Position numbers and translations under genes: made by a program
The notes under the pieces: generated by a model
What the model was told of the DNA's origin: nothing
Databases searched by the model: none
The model's input: the letters and a program-made list of their open reading frames with translations, nothing else
From: Rhodospirillales bacterium
GTDB lineage: Bacteria; Pseudomonadota; Alphaproteobacteria; Acetobacterales; Acetobacteraceae
NCBI GenBank assembly: GCA_017304945.1
Contig: JAFKLG010000065.1
Span: forward strand, 1 to 64,000
Direction of reading: 5' to 3'
DNA: 64,000 nucleotides
Shown: positions 53,768 through 63,999 of the stretch, in pieces
Numbering within the stretch: position 1 is the first letter of the stretch
Layout: each line of letters opens with the position of its first letter

Positions 53768-55131
53768 GCAAGGAAATCCGGCTGCTCTCGACCAGCGGCA
53801 TCCTGGGCTATGGCTTCCCCGAGGCCTCGCTGCAGGCCGGACTGGCACGCAAGCCGGACGTGATCGGCGTCGATGGCGGCAGCGTCGATCCCGGCCCGCA
53901 CTACCTGGGCAGCGGCAAGCCGTTCGCCTCGCCGCTGGCGATCCGGCGCGACCTGCGGCTGATGCTGCGGGCGGCGATCGCGGCCAAGATCCCGATGGTG
54001 ATCGGCACCAGCGGCGGCGCCGGCGGGGCCCCGCACCTCGCGATGGTGGCGCAGATGGTGCGCGAGATCGCGCGGGAGGACGGGCTGCACTTCAAGCTCG
54101 CGCTGATCCATGCCGAACAGGACAAGGCGTGGGTGAAGCAGCGCGCCGCCGCCGGCCGCGTGCATGCGCTGGCGCGGCAGCCGGCGCTGACCGACGCGAC
54201 GATCGACCGCGCGACGCGGATCGTGGGCATGATGGGGCCGGAGCCGTTCATCACCGCGCTGGATGCCGGCGCCCAGGTGGTGCTGGCCGGTCGCAGCAGC
54301 GACCCCGCGCCCTGGGCGGCGGCCACGCTGCGCGCGCAACTGCCGCCGGCACCCGGCTGGTATGCCGGCAAGATGCTGGAATGCGGCGCCACCCCCGCGA
54401 TCCCGAAAGGGCACGACTGCCTGTTCGTGACGGTGCGCGAGGATCACGTGGAGTGCGAACCCACCAATCCGGCGCGCCGCTGCACCCCGCTGTCGGTCGC
54501 CAACCACGCGCTGCACGAGAACAGCAGCCCGATCCATCACATCGAACCCGGCGGACTGCTCGACACCAGCGAGTGCCGGTTCGAGGCGGTGAGCGACCGC
54601 GCGGTGCGGATTTCCGGCATGCACTGGATTCCGGCCGAACGGTACACGGTGAAGCTCGAGGGCGTGGAGCAGACCGGCTTTCGCGCGATCTGCGTGTGCG
54701 GCACGCGCGACCCGCTGCTGATCGGGCGCGTCGACGCGTTCCTCGACACCGTGCGCCAGGAGGTCGCGACCAAGGCGGCGGCGTTCGGCGTGTCGCCCGA
54801 CTCGTATCAGTTCGGCATCCGCGTCTATGGCCGCGACGGCGTCATGGGCGCGCGCGAGCCGCAGCGGTCGGCGCTGCCGCACGAGCTGGGCTTCGTGCTG
54901 GAAGTGGTGGCGAGCGAGAGCCAGGAGGTGGCGAGCGCGGTGCTGGCGATGGCGCGCACCAACATGCTGCACACGGACTTCCCAGGCCGGCTCTGCCGGG
55001 AAGGCAACATGGCCTTCCCGTTCTCGCCCTCCGATATCGAGGTCGGCGCGGTGTACCGGTTCAGCGTGTTCCACGCCGCCGAACTGGACGATCCGACCGA
55101 GGTGTTCCCCATCGAATACGAGACGCTCTGA
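53764..55131 (+). CDS. Acyclic terpene utilization AtuA family protein (DUF1446)
   Basis: A 455-residue DUF1446 protein. The family is named from Pseudomonas acyclic terpene use (AtuA) but is widespread in operons of unknown substrate. Diagnostic features include GVDGGSVDPGPHYLG (about 35-49), GTSGGAGGAPHL and LAGRSSDPAPWAA. GGAGG lies 6 nt before the GTG. It is followed by its usual partner, DUF4387, one base on. The reaction is unknown; CoA-related chemistry has been suggested for relatives. Confidence 0.86.
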   Translation: MSKEIRLLSTSGILGYGFPEASLQAGLARKPDVIGVDGGSVDPGPHYLGSGKPFASPLAIRRDLRLMLRAAIAAKIPMVIGTSGGAGGAPHLAMVAQMVREIAREDGLHFKLALIHAEQDKAWVKQRAAAGRVHALARQPALTDATIDRATRIVGMMGPEPFITALDAGAQVVLAGRSSDPAPWAAATLRAQLPPAPGWYAGKMLECGATPAIPKGHDCLFVTVREDHVECEPTNPARRCTPLSVANHALHENSSPIHHIEPGGLLDTSECRFEAVSDRAVRISGMHWIPAERYTVKLEGVEQTGFRAICVCGTRDPLLIGRVDAFLDTVRQEVATKAAAFGVSPDSYQFGIRVYGRDGVMGAREPQRSALPHELGFVLEVVASESQEVASAVLAMARTNMLHTDFPGRLCREGNMAFPFSPSDIEVGAVYRFSVFHAAELDDPTEVFPIEYETL

Positions 55132-55132
55132 C

Positions 55133-55444
55133 ATGGCCCTGATCCGCGACGTCGCCCGCGTCTGCAAGAGCAAGAATGCGGGCCCCTTCGAACTCACCAT
55201 CGACGTGGTGTTCGAGGACGCCGAGACGTTCCGCCGCGTGCAGGCGACCGGCGTGCTGACCGCCGCGCTGTTCGCGCGGCTGTATCAGGTGCCGGAGGAG
55301 CAGGTGCTGTTCACGCCGTACGATGCCGCGTTCGCCTTCAAGGCGACGCTGCCGCGCCTGGTGCCGGCCGGCGCGTTCGGCGACACCGACGTGTATGGCT
55401 GCCAGCAGCACGCGCCGCTGCTCGATGTCGACCTGCCGCTCTGA
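55133..55444 (+). CDS. DUF4387 family protein
   Basis: A 103-residue protein of DUF4387 type, normally encoded beside DUF1446. Features: LIRDVARVCKSKNAGPFELTIDV at the start and a C-terminal TDVYGCQQHAPLLDVDL with a conserved Cys. It begins one base after the DUF1446 stop, so the pair is surely co-translated; a joint complex is plausible. Function unknown. Confidence 0.85.
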   Translation: MALIRDVARVCKSKNAGPFELTIDVVFEDAETFRRVQATGVLTAALFARLYQVPEEQVLFTPYDAAFAFKATLPRLVPAGAFGDTDVYGCQQHAPLLDVDLPL

Positions 55445-55468
55445 GCCACGACAGAAAGCCACCCAGCC

Positions 55469-56845
55469 ATGTCCGCCGACTCCCGCATGATGACGCTGAT
55501 CGCCTTCCTGCAGGCGCAGAACTGCTCGAACCTGCCGGGCTCCTGGCGCCATCCCGCGACGACGCTCGATTTCCTGACGCCGGACTACTACCAGCGCATC
55601 GCGCGCACGCTGGAAGAGGGCAAGATCCAGCTTGCGTTCTTCGACGACCGGCTGGCCTTGCCCGATCTGTTCACCGGCCATCACGAGGCCGCGGTCGGGT
55701 CCGGCGTGCGTGCGGTCAAGCTCGATCCCTGCACGATCGCCATGGCCATGGGCATGGTCACCCAGCGGCTCGGCCTCGGCTCGACCTACTCGACCACCTA
55801 TTACGAGCCGTACCACGTGGCGCGCGTGTTCGCGACGATGGACCTGATGCTGCGCGGCCGCGTGGCCTGGAACATCGTCACCTCGCTGAACAGCGCCGAG
55901 GCGCTGAATTTCGGCCAGGACGCGCATCTGGAACACGACGCGCGCTACGACCGCGCCGACGAGTTCATGGACGTGGTGATGGGGCATTGGAACACGTGGG
56001 AGGACGACGCGCTCGCGCTGGACAAGGCGAGCGGGCGCTTCGCCGATCCGGCCAAGGTGCACCGGCTGGACCACCAAGGCGCGTTCTTCCGTTCGCGCGG
56101 CCCGTTCTCCGTGCCGCGCTCGCCGCAGGGCCATCCGGTGCTGATCCAGGCGGGGCAGAGCGGGCGGGGCCGCGCCTTCGCCGCGCACTGGGCGGAGCTG
56201 GTGTTCGTGGTCTATCCGAACCTGGAGGCGGGCAAGAAGCAATACGCGGCGTTCAAGGCCGAGGTGGCGGCGGCCGGGCGCGACCCGGCGCGGGTGAAGG
56301 TCGCGCCCGCCTGCTACGTGATCGTCGGAGAGACCGAGGCGATGGCGCAGGAGAAGCGCGCGGTGATCGAGGCGACGGCGCGCGAGGTGGATGCGCTGGT
56401 GCTGATCTCGGAGGTGCTGAACTACGACTTCGGCGCGAAGCCGCTGGACGAGCCGTTCAGCGACGAGGAGCTGCGCGGCTTTGGCTGGCACGGGTTCCGC
56501 GACCGCATCATCGAGGCGTCGGGCAAGCAGAACCCCACCGTGCGCGACTTCGTGGCGCTGTCGGGCCGCGGCACGATCAAGGAGCACAAGGTGTTCTGCG
56601 GCACGCCCGCCCAGGTGGCGGACCAGATGGAGGAGTGGTTCGTCGCGCCGGCCTGCGACGGGTTCGTGCTGGCGGCGACGCACATGCCGGGCGCGTATGA
56701 GGACGTGGTGCGCCTGCTGGTGCCCGAGCTGCAGCGGCGCGGCCTGTTCCAGCGCGAGTACGCGGGCGCGACGCTGCGGGAGAATCTCGGCCTGCCGATC
56801 CCGCGCGCGGTGGACTGGCAGCAGGCGCGGAGGGCCGCGTCGTGA
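55469..56845 (+). CDS. Flavin-dependent monooxygenase of the NtaA/SnaA/DszA type
   Basis: A 458-residue LLM-superfamily monooxygenase using FMNH2 from a separate reductase. Features of this branch: NCSNLPGSWRHP near 18-29, FFDDRLALPDLF, YSTTYYEPYHVAR, RGRVAWNIVTSLN near 130, and FRSRGPFSVPRSPQGHPVLIQAGQS near 205-230. Family members open aromatic, chelator or sulfur-containing rings. No flavin reductase gene is adjacent. It lies 24 nt after DUF4387 and overlaps the CitE-like gene by 4 nt. Confidence 0.9.
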   Translation: MSADSRMMTLIAFLQAQNCSNLPGSWRHPATTLDFLTPDYYQRIARTLEEGKIQLAFFDDRLALPDLFTGHHEAAVGSGVRAVKLDPCTIAMAMGMVTQRLGLGSTYSTTYYEPYHVARVFATMDLMLRGRVAWNIVTSLNSAEALNFGQDAHLEHDARYDRADEFMDVVMGHWNTWEDDALALDKASGRFADPAKVHRLDHQGAFFRSRGPFSVPRSPQGHPVLIQAGQSGRGRAFAAHWAELVFVVYPNLEAGKKQYAAFKAEVAAAGRDPARVKVAPACYVIVGETEAMAQEKRAVIEATAREVDALVLISEVLNYDFGAKPLDEPFSDEELRGFGWHGFRDRIIEASGKQNPTVRDFVALSGRGTIKEHKVFCGTPAQVADQMEEWFVAPACDGFVLAATHMPGAYEDVVRLLVPELQRRGLFQREYAGATLRENLGLPIPRAVDWQQARRAAS

Positions 56846-57699
56846 GCCGCCTGCGCAGCCTGCTGTTCACCCCGGCCAATCACGCGCGGCGGGTCGAGAA
56901 GGCGCTGACCTTACCGGCCGATGCAGTGATCCTCGACCTGGAGGACGCGGTGGCCAATGCCGAGAAGCCGGCGGCGCGACAGGTCGTGGCCGCGACGCTC
57001 GCGCTGCCGCGGCGCAATGCGCTGTATGTCCGCGTCAACGCGCTGAGCACCGGCTGGAGTTACGCCGACCTGGTCGCGGTGGTGCAGCCGGGCCTCGACG
57101 GGATCGTGCTGCCGAAAGTGGAGGATGCCGACCAGCTCCGCACGGCGGACTGGCTGATCGGGGCGCTGGAGGCCGAACGCGAGCTGACGCCAGGCCGCAT
57201 CGATTTGGTGCCGATCATCGAGACGGCGACCGGCATTTCGGCGCTGGAGCGGATCGTGCGGGCGGGCACGCGCACGCGGCGGCTGGCGTTCGGCGCGGGC
57301 GACTTCACGCTGGATTGCGGCATGACCTGGTCGCGCGACGAACTCGAGCTGCTGCCGGCGCGGGCCGCGTGCGTCACCGCCTCCCGCGCGGCCGGACTCG
57401 AGCCGCCGCTGGACACGGTGTGGGCCGACTTGCGCGATCCGGACGGGTTCGTCGCCTCCGCCGCGCGCGCCGCCGGGCTGGGGTTCCAGGGCAAGATGTG
57501 CATCCATCCCGACCAGATCGCCCCGGCCAACGCGGCGTTCACCCCGAGCGACGCGGCGCTGGCGCAGGCGCGGCGGATCGTGGCGGCGTTCGAGGCGGCC
57601 GAGGCGCAAGGGTCGGCATCGATCCAGCTCGACGGGCAGTTCATCGACTACCCGATCGTCGCGCGGGCGCGGCGGGTGATCGCACTCGGCGAAGCGTAG
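56842..57699 (+). CDS. HpcH/HpaI aldolase / citrate lyase beta-like (CitE)
   Basis: A 285-residue TIM-barrel C-C lyase of the CitE family, which cleaves or forms bonds in CoA thioesters or 2-oxoacids. Metal and substrate residues are visible: LDLEDAV (Asp32, Glu34), YVRVNA with Arg near 64, IIETATG (Glu near 129), GAGDFTLD (Asp near 155) and GKMCIHPDQI. GTGA overlap with the monooxygenase gene. It is the last gene of this operon. Confidence 0.89.
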   Translation: MSRLRSLLFTPANHARRVEKALTLPADAVILDLEDAVANAEKPAARQVVAATLALPRRNALYVRVNALSTGWSYADLVAVVQPGLDGIVLPKVEDADQLRTADWLIGALEAERELTPGRIDLVPIIETATGISALERIVRAGTRTRRLAFGAGDFTLDCGMTWSRDELELLPARAACVTASRAAGLEPPLDTVWADLRDPDGFVASAARAAGLGFQGKMCIHPDQIAPANAAFTPSDAALAQARRIVAAFEAAEAQGSASIQLDGQFIDYPIVARARRVIALGEA

Positions 57700-57712
57700 C
57701 GCGCGCATCGGA

Positions 57713-57735
57713 CCGCGGGACGATAGTTCCCGCGG
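57713..57735. terminator. Bidirectional hairpin between convergent operons
   Basis: CCGCGGGA (57713-57720) and TCCCGCGG (57728-57735) form an 8-bp perfect stem with a 7-nt loop, 13 nt after the CitE-like stop and 26 nt past the end of the minus-strand operon. It could serve both operons; no U-tract. Confidence 0.6.
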
Positions 57736-57761
57736 CCCTCAGCCGGAGGGCAGCTCCGGAG

Positions 57762-57944
57762 TCAGCGTGACGGCGTCGGCAGGCGGAAGGCGCTGAGCGG
57801 CTCCTCGGCATAGGAGCGCGGGCCGCGCACCAGCGCGGCGGCGCGATCCATGTCGCGCACCAGGGCCTCGAGCTTGGGCATGTCCTCCGGCTTGGGCGTA
57901 AGCCCGGTTGCCTTGACGCGGGCGGCGAAGGTCATCTCGTCCAT
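57762..57944 (-). CDS. AtzG-like small amidase partner (copy 2)
   Basis: A 60-residue helical protein resembling AtzG/GatC-like small subunits: MDEMTFAARVKATGLTPKP, LEALVRDMDRAAALVRG, and the conserved-looking EEPLSAFRL ending. AtzG is a required partner of the amidase AtzE in cyanurate breakdown. AGGAG lies about 8 nt before the ATG. It begins 15 nt after the stop of amidase 2, so it likely pairs with it. Inference rests on size, pattern and context. Confidence 0.72.
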   Translation of the reverse strand: MDEMTFAARVKATGLTPKPEDMPKLEALVRDMDRAAALVRGPRSYAEEPLSAFRLPTPSR

Positions 57945-57959
57945 GGCGTGGCTCTCCTG

Positions 57960-59372
57960 TCAGTTGGCGGCCAGGGCCGCGGCCGGCGCGCTCAGGGTGG
58001 GGCGGGCGGAACGGTACGACGTCGCCTTCTCGTAGGCATCGCCTGCCTTCAGCACCAGGTGATCCTCGAACGGGCGGCCGGCGATCTGCAGCGAGGTCGG
58101 CAGGCCGTTGCGATCGAAACCGTTGCAGACGGACAGCGCCGGGAAGCCCGTCATGTTGAACGGCCGCGTCAGCGACGCGCCGGCGGAGGAATCGTAGCCA
58201 CCCAGTTCGGGCGCGGTCATCTGCCGCGTCGGCATCAGCAGCAGGTCGCAACCGGTCATCACCGCCGTGACCTCCTGCACCAGGCGGGTGCGCTCGCGCT
58301 GCGCGTTCACGTAGTCGGCGGCGGTGACGAAGGCGCCCGCCATGATGCGCAGCCGGCCGCGCTCACCATAGAGATGCGGCGTCTTCTGCAGCCACTCGCG
58401 ATGAATCGCATAGGCCTCGGCGGCGGTGATCAGCCCGTTCACGTCGGTGAACAGGCCGAGTGGCGAGAGCGTCACGTCGGTGACCGTGGCGCCGAGGGCG
58501 CGGAAGACTTCGAGCGAGGCCTCGAAGGCGGCGAGCACGTCGGGTTCGCAGGTCAGGTCGGTCTCGAAGAAATGCCGCGGCACGCCGATGCGCAGGCCCT
58601 TCAGGTCACCGCCCAGGGCGGCGGCGAAATCGACCGGCGGCACGGTGGCGCTGGCCGCATCCAACGGGTCGTGCTTCGCCAGCACCTGCATCATCAGCGC
58701 GCAGTCCTCGCTGGTCCAGCACATCGGGCCGGCATGATCGAGCGAGGGCGACAGCGGCAGGATGCCGCGCCGGCTGAGATAGCCATAGGTCGGCTTGAGG
58801 CCGGAGATGCCGCACCAGGACGCCGGCCCGCGGATCGAGCCGCCGGTGTCGGTGCCCATCGCCGCCATCGCCAGACCGGCGGCCACCGCCACGCCCGACC
58901 CGGACGATGAGCCGCCGGGTTCGCGCGCCGTGTTCCAGGGATTGCGCGCCGGCGGCCAGGGCAGGTCGAAGGAGGCGCCGCCGATCGCGAACTCCCAGGT
59001 GGAGAGCTTGCCCAGCGTGATCGTGCCGGCCTCGCGCAGCAGCGCGACGGTGAAGGCGTCGGCATCCGGCACGTGGTCGCGGAACAGCGCGGAGTGGCCG
59101 GTCGTCGCGACGCCGGCGGTGTTGTAGATGTCCTTGAGCCCGATCGGGATGCCGTGCAGCGGGCCCTTGTAATGTCCCCCGGCGATCTCGGTCTCGGCCG
59201 TGCGTGCCGCGGCGAGCGCGGCGTCGGCCAGCGGCAGGATGTAGGCGTTGAGCTGCGCGTCATAGGCGGCGATGCGATCGAGAAAAATCCGGGTCAGCTC
59301 GACCGGGGACAGCTTGCGCGCGCGGATCAGCGCGGAAGCCTCGGCAATGGTCATGAAATACGGGTCGGACAC
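57960..59372 (-). CDS. Amidase signature enzyme (amidase 2)
   Basis: A 470-residue amidase with the Ser-cisSer-Lys triad: Lys80 in GIPIGLKDIYNT, the GGSSSGSG motif at 153-160, and nucleophile Ser179 in DTGGSIRGP. It could hydrolyse amides, carbamates or ureas, or act as an AtzE-like enzyme. The GTG at 59372 has GAGGAGG upstream; ATG at 59354 is an alternative. It follows amidase 1 by 100 nt holding a strong stem-loop, and is followed by an AtzG-like gene. Substrate unknown. Confidence 0.9.
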   Translation of the reverse strand: MSDPYFMTIAEASALIRARKLSPVELTRIFLDRIAAYDAQLNAYILPLADAALAAARTAETEIAGGHYKGPLHGIPIGLKDIYNTAGVATTGHSALFRDHVPDADAFTVALLREAGTITLGKLSTWEFAIGGASFDLPWPPARNPWNTAREPGGSSSGSGVAVAAGLAMAAMGTDTGGSIRGPASWCGISGLKPTYGYLSRRGILPLSPSLDHAGPMCWTSEDCALMMQVLAKHDPLDAASATVPPVDFAAALGGDLKGLRIGVPRHFFETDLTCEPDVLAAFEASLEVFRALGATVTDVTLSPLGLFTDVNGLITAAEAYAIHREWLQKTPHLYGERGRLRIMAGAFVTAADYVNAQRERTRLVQEVTAVMTGCDLLLMPTRQMTAPELGGYDSSAGASLTRPFNMTGFPALSVCNGFDRNGLPTSLQIAGRPFEDHLVLKAGDAYEKATSYRSARPTLSAPAAALAAN

Positions 59373-59430
59373 GACGCCCTCCTCTCCCTTTGAACTCTGT
59401 CTTCCGGCCCCAGCCGTCCGGCGGTGACAC

Positions 59431-59463
59431 GGGCCGGCGGCGACCACGCGGTCGCCCCGGCCC
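59431..59463. terminator. Very strong stem-loop between the two amidase genes
   Basis: GGGCCGGCGGCGACC (59431-59445) pairs with GGTCGCCCCGGCCC (59450-59463): 14 bp with one bulged C and a 4-nt loop. It lies 9 nt after the amidase 1 stop (minus strand), inside the operon. No U-tract, so more likely an mRNA-stability or attenuation element than a full terminator. Confidence 0.6.
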
Positions 59464-59472
59464 GCATCGGCA

Positions 59473-60864
59473 TCACGCCACCAGAGCGGGCCGCTTCTTG
59501 CGCCATTCCGTGGCCGTCTCGTAGGCGTGGCCGGCGCGGAACAGCGTGGCTTCGTCGAACGGTCGCGCGACGAGCTGCATGCTCACGGGCAGGCCACCCG
59601 CGCCGAAGCCGGTGCAGACGCTCATCGCCGGATTGCCGGTGACGTTGAACGGGATGGTGAAGTTGGGCTTGTCGAGCATCGCCCATTTCGGCACTTCGGT
59701 GATCTTCGGCGCTTCGGCGGGCTGCGCGGCGGTGACGAGGATGTCGACATCCGCCATCGCCGCCTGCATTTCCAGGCACAGCAGTCGCCGGCGGCGGATC
59801 GCCTGCACGTAGTCGGAGGCGCGGATCAGGCCGCCCAGCGCGAGGCGGTCGCGGAACAGCTCGCCGTAGTCGTTGAAGCGGGTCTTGAACCAGGGCTCGT
59901 GCACCGCATAGGCCTCGGACAGCAGGATCAGCCAGCCGGGCGCGTTGTAGTCGGCGAGCGGCGACAGCTTCACCTCGCGCACCTCGGCACCGAGATGCTC
60001 GAACACCTCGAGCGCATGGTCGATGCCGAGACGGGTGGCGGGGCTGGCGGGATGGTCGTCCTCGAAGAAGTGACGCACGACGCCGATGCGCAGGCCCTTC
60101 ACCCCGGCATTGAGGCCGAGTGTGTAGTCGGGCGCGACGCGCGCGGCGCTGGCCGGATCGGTCGGATCGTGACCGGCGATCGCCTGCAGCAGCAGCGCGC
60201 AATCCTCCACCGTCCAGGCCATCGGGCCGGTGTGATCCAGCGTGAAGGACAGCGGCAGCACGCCGGCGCGGCTGCACAACCCGTAGGTCGGCTTGATCCC
60301 GGCGATGCCGCACAGCGCGGACGGGCCGCGGATGGAGCCGCCGGTGTCGGAGCCGGTGCCGCCCATGATCATGCCGGCGGCGACCGCCGCTCCGGTGCCC
60401 GAGGACGAGCCCGCCGGGAAATGGTCGGCGTTCCACGGGTTGCGGGCCGGCGGCCAGGGCAGGTCGAAGGACGGGCCGCCCATCGCGAACTCATGCGTGG
60501 CGAGCTTGCCCAGCATCACGGTGCCGGCCTCGGCCCATTGCCGCACCACGGTGGAATCCGCGGTGGGGACGTTGTCCTCGAGCAGTTTCGAATGCGCCGT
60601 CGTGCGGATGCCGGCGGTGTTGTAGATGTCCTTGTGGGCGATCGGGATCCCGTCCAGCGGGCCCTTCGCCGCGCCCGACATGACGCGCGTCTCGGCCGCC
60701 TTGGCATCCGCCAGCGCGCGTTCCTCGGTGACCAGCAGGAAGGCGTTCAACACCGGATCGACGGCCTTGATGCGTTCCAGGCAGGTGGTGGCGAGTTCGA
60801 CCGGCGAGAGCTTGCGGGCAGCGATCAGGCGCGACGCCTCGGCGATGGTGAGGAACTCGGTCAT
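59473..60864 (-). CDS. Amidase signature enzyme (amidase 1)
   Basis: A 463-residue paralogue of amidase 2 with the complete triad: Lys78 in PIAHKDIYNT, GSSSG at 152-156 and Ser177 in DTGGSIRGP. The two amidases share long blocks (for example FDLPWPPARNPWN), indicating a duplication. The ATG at 60864 shares one base with the stop of the upstream AtzG-like gene (TGATG); GTG at 60867 is an alternative. Substrate unknown. Confidence 0.9.
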   Translation of the reverse strand: MTEFLTIAEASRLIAARKLSPVELATTCLERIKAVDPVLNAFLLVTEERALADAKAAETRVMSGAAKGPLDGIPIAHKDIYNTAGIRTTAHSKLLEDNVPTADSTVVRQWAEAGTVMLGKLATHEFAMGGPSFDLPWPPARNPWNADHFPAGSSSGTGAAVAAGMIMGGTGSDTGGSIRGPSALCGIAGIKPTYGLCSRAGVLPLSFTLDHTGPMAWTVEDCALLLQAIAGHDPTDPASAARVAPDYTLGLNAGVKGLRIGVVRHFFEDDHPASPATRLGIDHALEVFEHLGAEVREVKLSPLADYNAPGWLILLSEAYAVHEPWFKTRFNDYGELFRDRLALGGLIRASDYVQAIRRRRLLCLEMQAAMADVDILVTAAQPAEAPKITEVPKWAMLDKPNFTIPFNVTGNPAMSVCTGFGAGGLPVSMQLVARPFDEATLFRAGHAYETATEWRKKRPALVA

Positions 60865-61049
60865 CACCCGATCTCCGCCTCGAAGATGAGCGCGGGTTCG
60901 GCCTCACGTGGCAGCGGCTCCGTCACCCGCGCGATCATCGCCTGCAGCTTGGGATAGGCGGCGCGCAGCGTCGCCGTCTGCGCCGGGGTCAGGGTCAGGC
61001 CGGTCTGCGCGATCAGCGCGTCGAAGGCGGCGGGGTCGATCTCGGACAT
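60864..61049 (-). CDS. AtzG-like small amidase partner (copy 1)
   Basis: A 61-residue helical protein: FDALIAQTGLTLTPAQTATL, LQAMIARVTEPLP, and the ending EAEPALIF, comparable to AtzG/GatC-like subunits and to the other copy at 57762. AAGGAAA precedes the ATG. It begins 10 nt after the ATPase gene stop and is coupled to amidase 1, so it probably forms a complex with it. Confidence 0.74.
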   Translation of the reverse strand: MSEIDPAAFDALIAQTGLTLTPAQTATLRAAYPKLQAMIARVTEPLPREAEPALIFEAEIG

Positions 61050-61059
61050 TGGTTTCCTT

Positions 61060-62059
61060 TCAGGCCGGCACGGTTTCGGTCGCGCGCACGCAGCGGACCA
61101 TGGCGCCGGTGGGTGAGGTGATCACGGGGACGTCGCCGGTGCGGCAGGCATCCCGCGTGTAGCGGCAGCGCGGTGCGAAGGCGCAGCCGGGCGGCAGGCT
61201 GGCCAGGTTGGGCGGCGTGCCGGGAATCGTCTCCAGCTTCGATCCGCGCATGGCGCCGTGGACGGTCGAGGCCAGCAGCCCCTGGGTGTAGGGATGCTGC
61301 GGGTGGCGCATGATCTCGCGCGTGGTGCCGCTCTCGACGAAGCGCCCGGCATACATCACGGCAATGCGGTCGGAGATCTCCGCCGCGACGCCGACGTCGT
61401 GGGTGACGAAGACGATCGCCATGCCGAGTTCCTGTTGCAACTGGCGCAGCAGCAGCAGCACCTGGATCTGCACCGTGACGTCGAGCGCGGTGGTCGGCTC
61501 GTCGGCCAGCAGCACGGAGGGCGAGCAGGCGAGCGCGAGCGCGATCATCGCGCGCTGGCGCATGCCCCCCGACATCTCGTGGGGATAGTTCTTCAACCGC
61601 CGTTCGGGGGACGGGATCTTCACGCGTTCCAGCAGGCCGAGCGCGCGCTGCATGGCGGTGCGGCGATCGACGCCCTCGTGCTGCACGATCGTCTCGGCGA
61701 TCTGCTCGCCGATCGTGTAGACCGGATCGAGGGCGGCCATCGGCTCCTGGAAGATCATCGAGATCGCGCCGCCGCGCAGCTTGGCGAGCTCCGCCGCGGG
61801 CAGGCCGAGGATCTCCCGCCCGTCCAGCCAGATCTTGCCGTGCACCTGCGCGTAGCCGGGCAGCAGGCCCATCAGCGCCTTGAGGCTGACGCTCTTGCCC
61901 GACCCGGACTCGCCCAGGATGGTGAGCGTCTCGCCACGCCGCAGCGCGAAGCTGGCGCCGTTCACCGCGGCGACGTCGGTGTTGCGCCGCTTGAACCGGA
62001 CGGTGAGGTCGTCGACCTGCAGCACCGGCGTGTCGGTCGTGGTGGCGGCGAGGCCGATA

Positions 62060-62067
<8 letters not shown>
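61060..62067 (-). CDS. Peptide-type ABC transporter ATP-binding protein (OppD-like, locus B)
   Basis: A 335-residue ATPase of a second peptide/opine-type importer. Walker A GESGSGKS is near 53-60, the signature [15 protein letters not shown] near 165 (the usual Q is Met), and Walker B VLLADEP near 185, with [11 protein letters not shown]. The cysteine-rich C-terminal motif ([15 protein letters not shown]) is present. It overlaps the OppF-like gene by 8 nt and is followed by the amidase genes. The context suggests uptake of an amide-bearing compound. Confidence 0.93.
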
Positions 62068-63120
<1,053 letters not shown>

Positions 63121-63124
<4 letters not shown>

Positions 63125-63999
63125 TTGTTCAGCCTCACATCCATGGCGCTGCGCAATCCATCGCTCATCAGGTTGAAGCACATCGAGGTGACGAAGATCA
63201 TGACGCCGGGCAGCGCGGCCACGTAGGGCTGCACGTAGATCGCCTGGCGCAGCGAGTTGAGCATCAGCCCCCATTCCGGTTCGGGCGGGGTGACGCCGAG
63301 GCCGAGGAAGGACAGGCCGGCCGAGAGGATGATCGAGACGCTGATCAGGCTGGTCGCGTAGACCAGGATCGGCCCCAGCACGTTGGCGAGCACGTGGTGG
63401 CGTATGATCTGCAAGGTCGTGGTGCCGGAGGCGCGCGCCGCCTCCACGAAGTCGAGGCTGCGCGATTGCGTCGTCACCGTCTCGGCGACGCGGACCATCG
63501 GCGGGATGAACACGACGCCCAGCGCCAGGATGGAGTTGGTGAGCCCGTTCCCCAGCATGCCGCAGATGGCGACCGCGAGTAGGATGGAGGGGAAGGCGTA
63601 GAACACGTCCATCGTGCGCATGATGATCGTGTTCACCCAGCCGCCGCTGTAGCCGGCGAGGATGCCGAGGAAGCCGCCGACGACCAGGGAGATCGTCACC
63701 GGCAGGATCGCCGCGAGCAGCGACAGGCGGCCCCCGTAGCAGAGCCGGGTCCAGAGGTCGCGGCCGGTTTCGTCGGTGCCGAGCCAATGGCCGGGGGTGC
63801 CGATTGGTTTCAGGCGGGCGAGCACGGAGCCGGCATAAGGGTCGGCGTTGGTGACCAGCGGCGCGCCGAGGGTGATGAACAGGATGCCGATCAGCATCAG
63901 CGTGACGATGATGGTGACCGGGTCGCGCAGCAGTCGCTGCCCGACGGATTTCCAGTAGCCGGGTGCGGGCGCGGCCGGGGCATCGGCGGCGGGCAGCAC
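63121..63999 (-). CDS. Peptide-type ABC transporter permease (OppC-like, locus B), probably complete
   Basis: A permease of at least 292 residues with an N-terminal OppC-type helix, then [20 protein letters not shown]. An EAA-type loop ([20 protein letters not shown]) follows, with the ending LRSAMDVRL. The GTG start falls at the last readable codon of the window, so a slightly longer N terminus beyond the right edge is possible. The partner OppB-like permease and the binding protein are presumably just outside. Confidence 0.88.

Noticed and set aside
52807..55200. Minus-strand frame of 797 codons opposite TonB and DUF1446
   Set aside because: Low-complexity Arg/Gly stretches and antisense to confirmed genes; no coding evidence.
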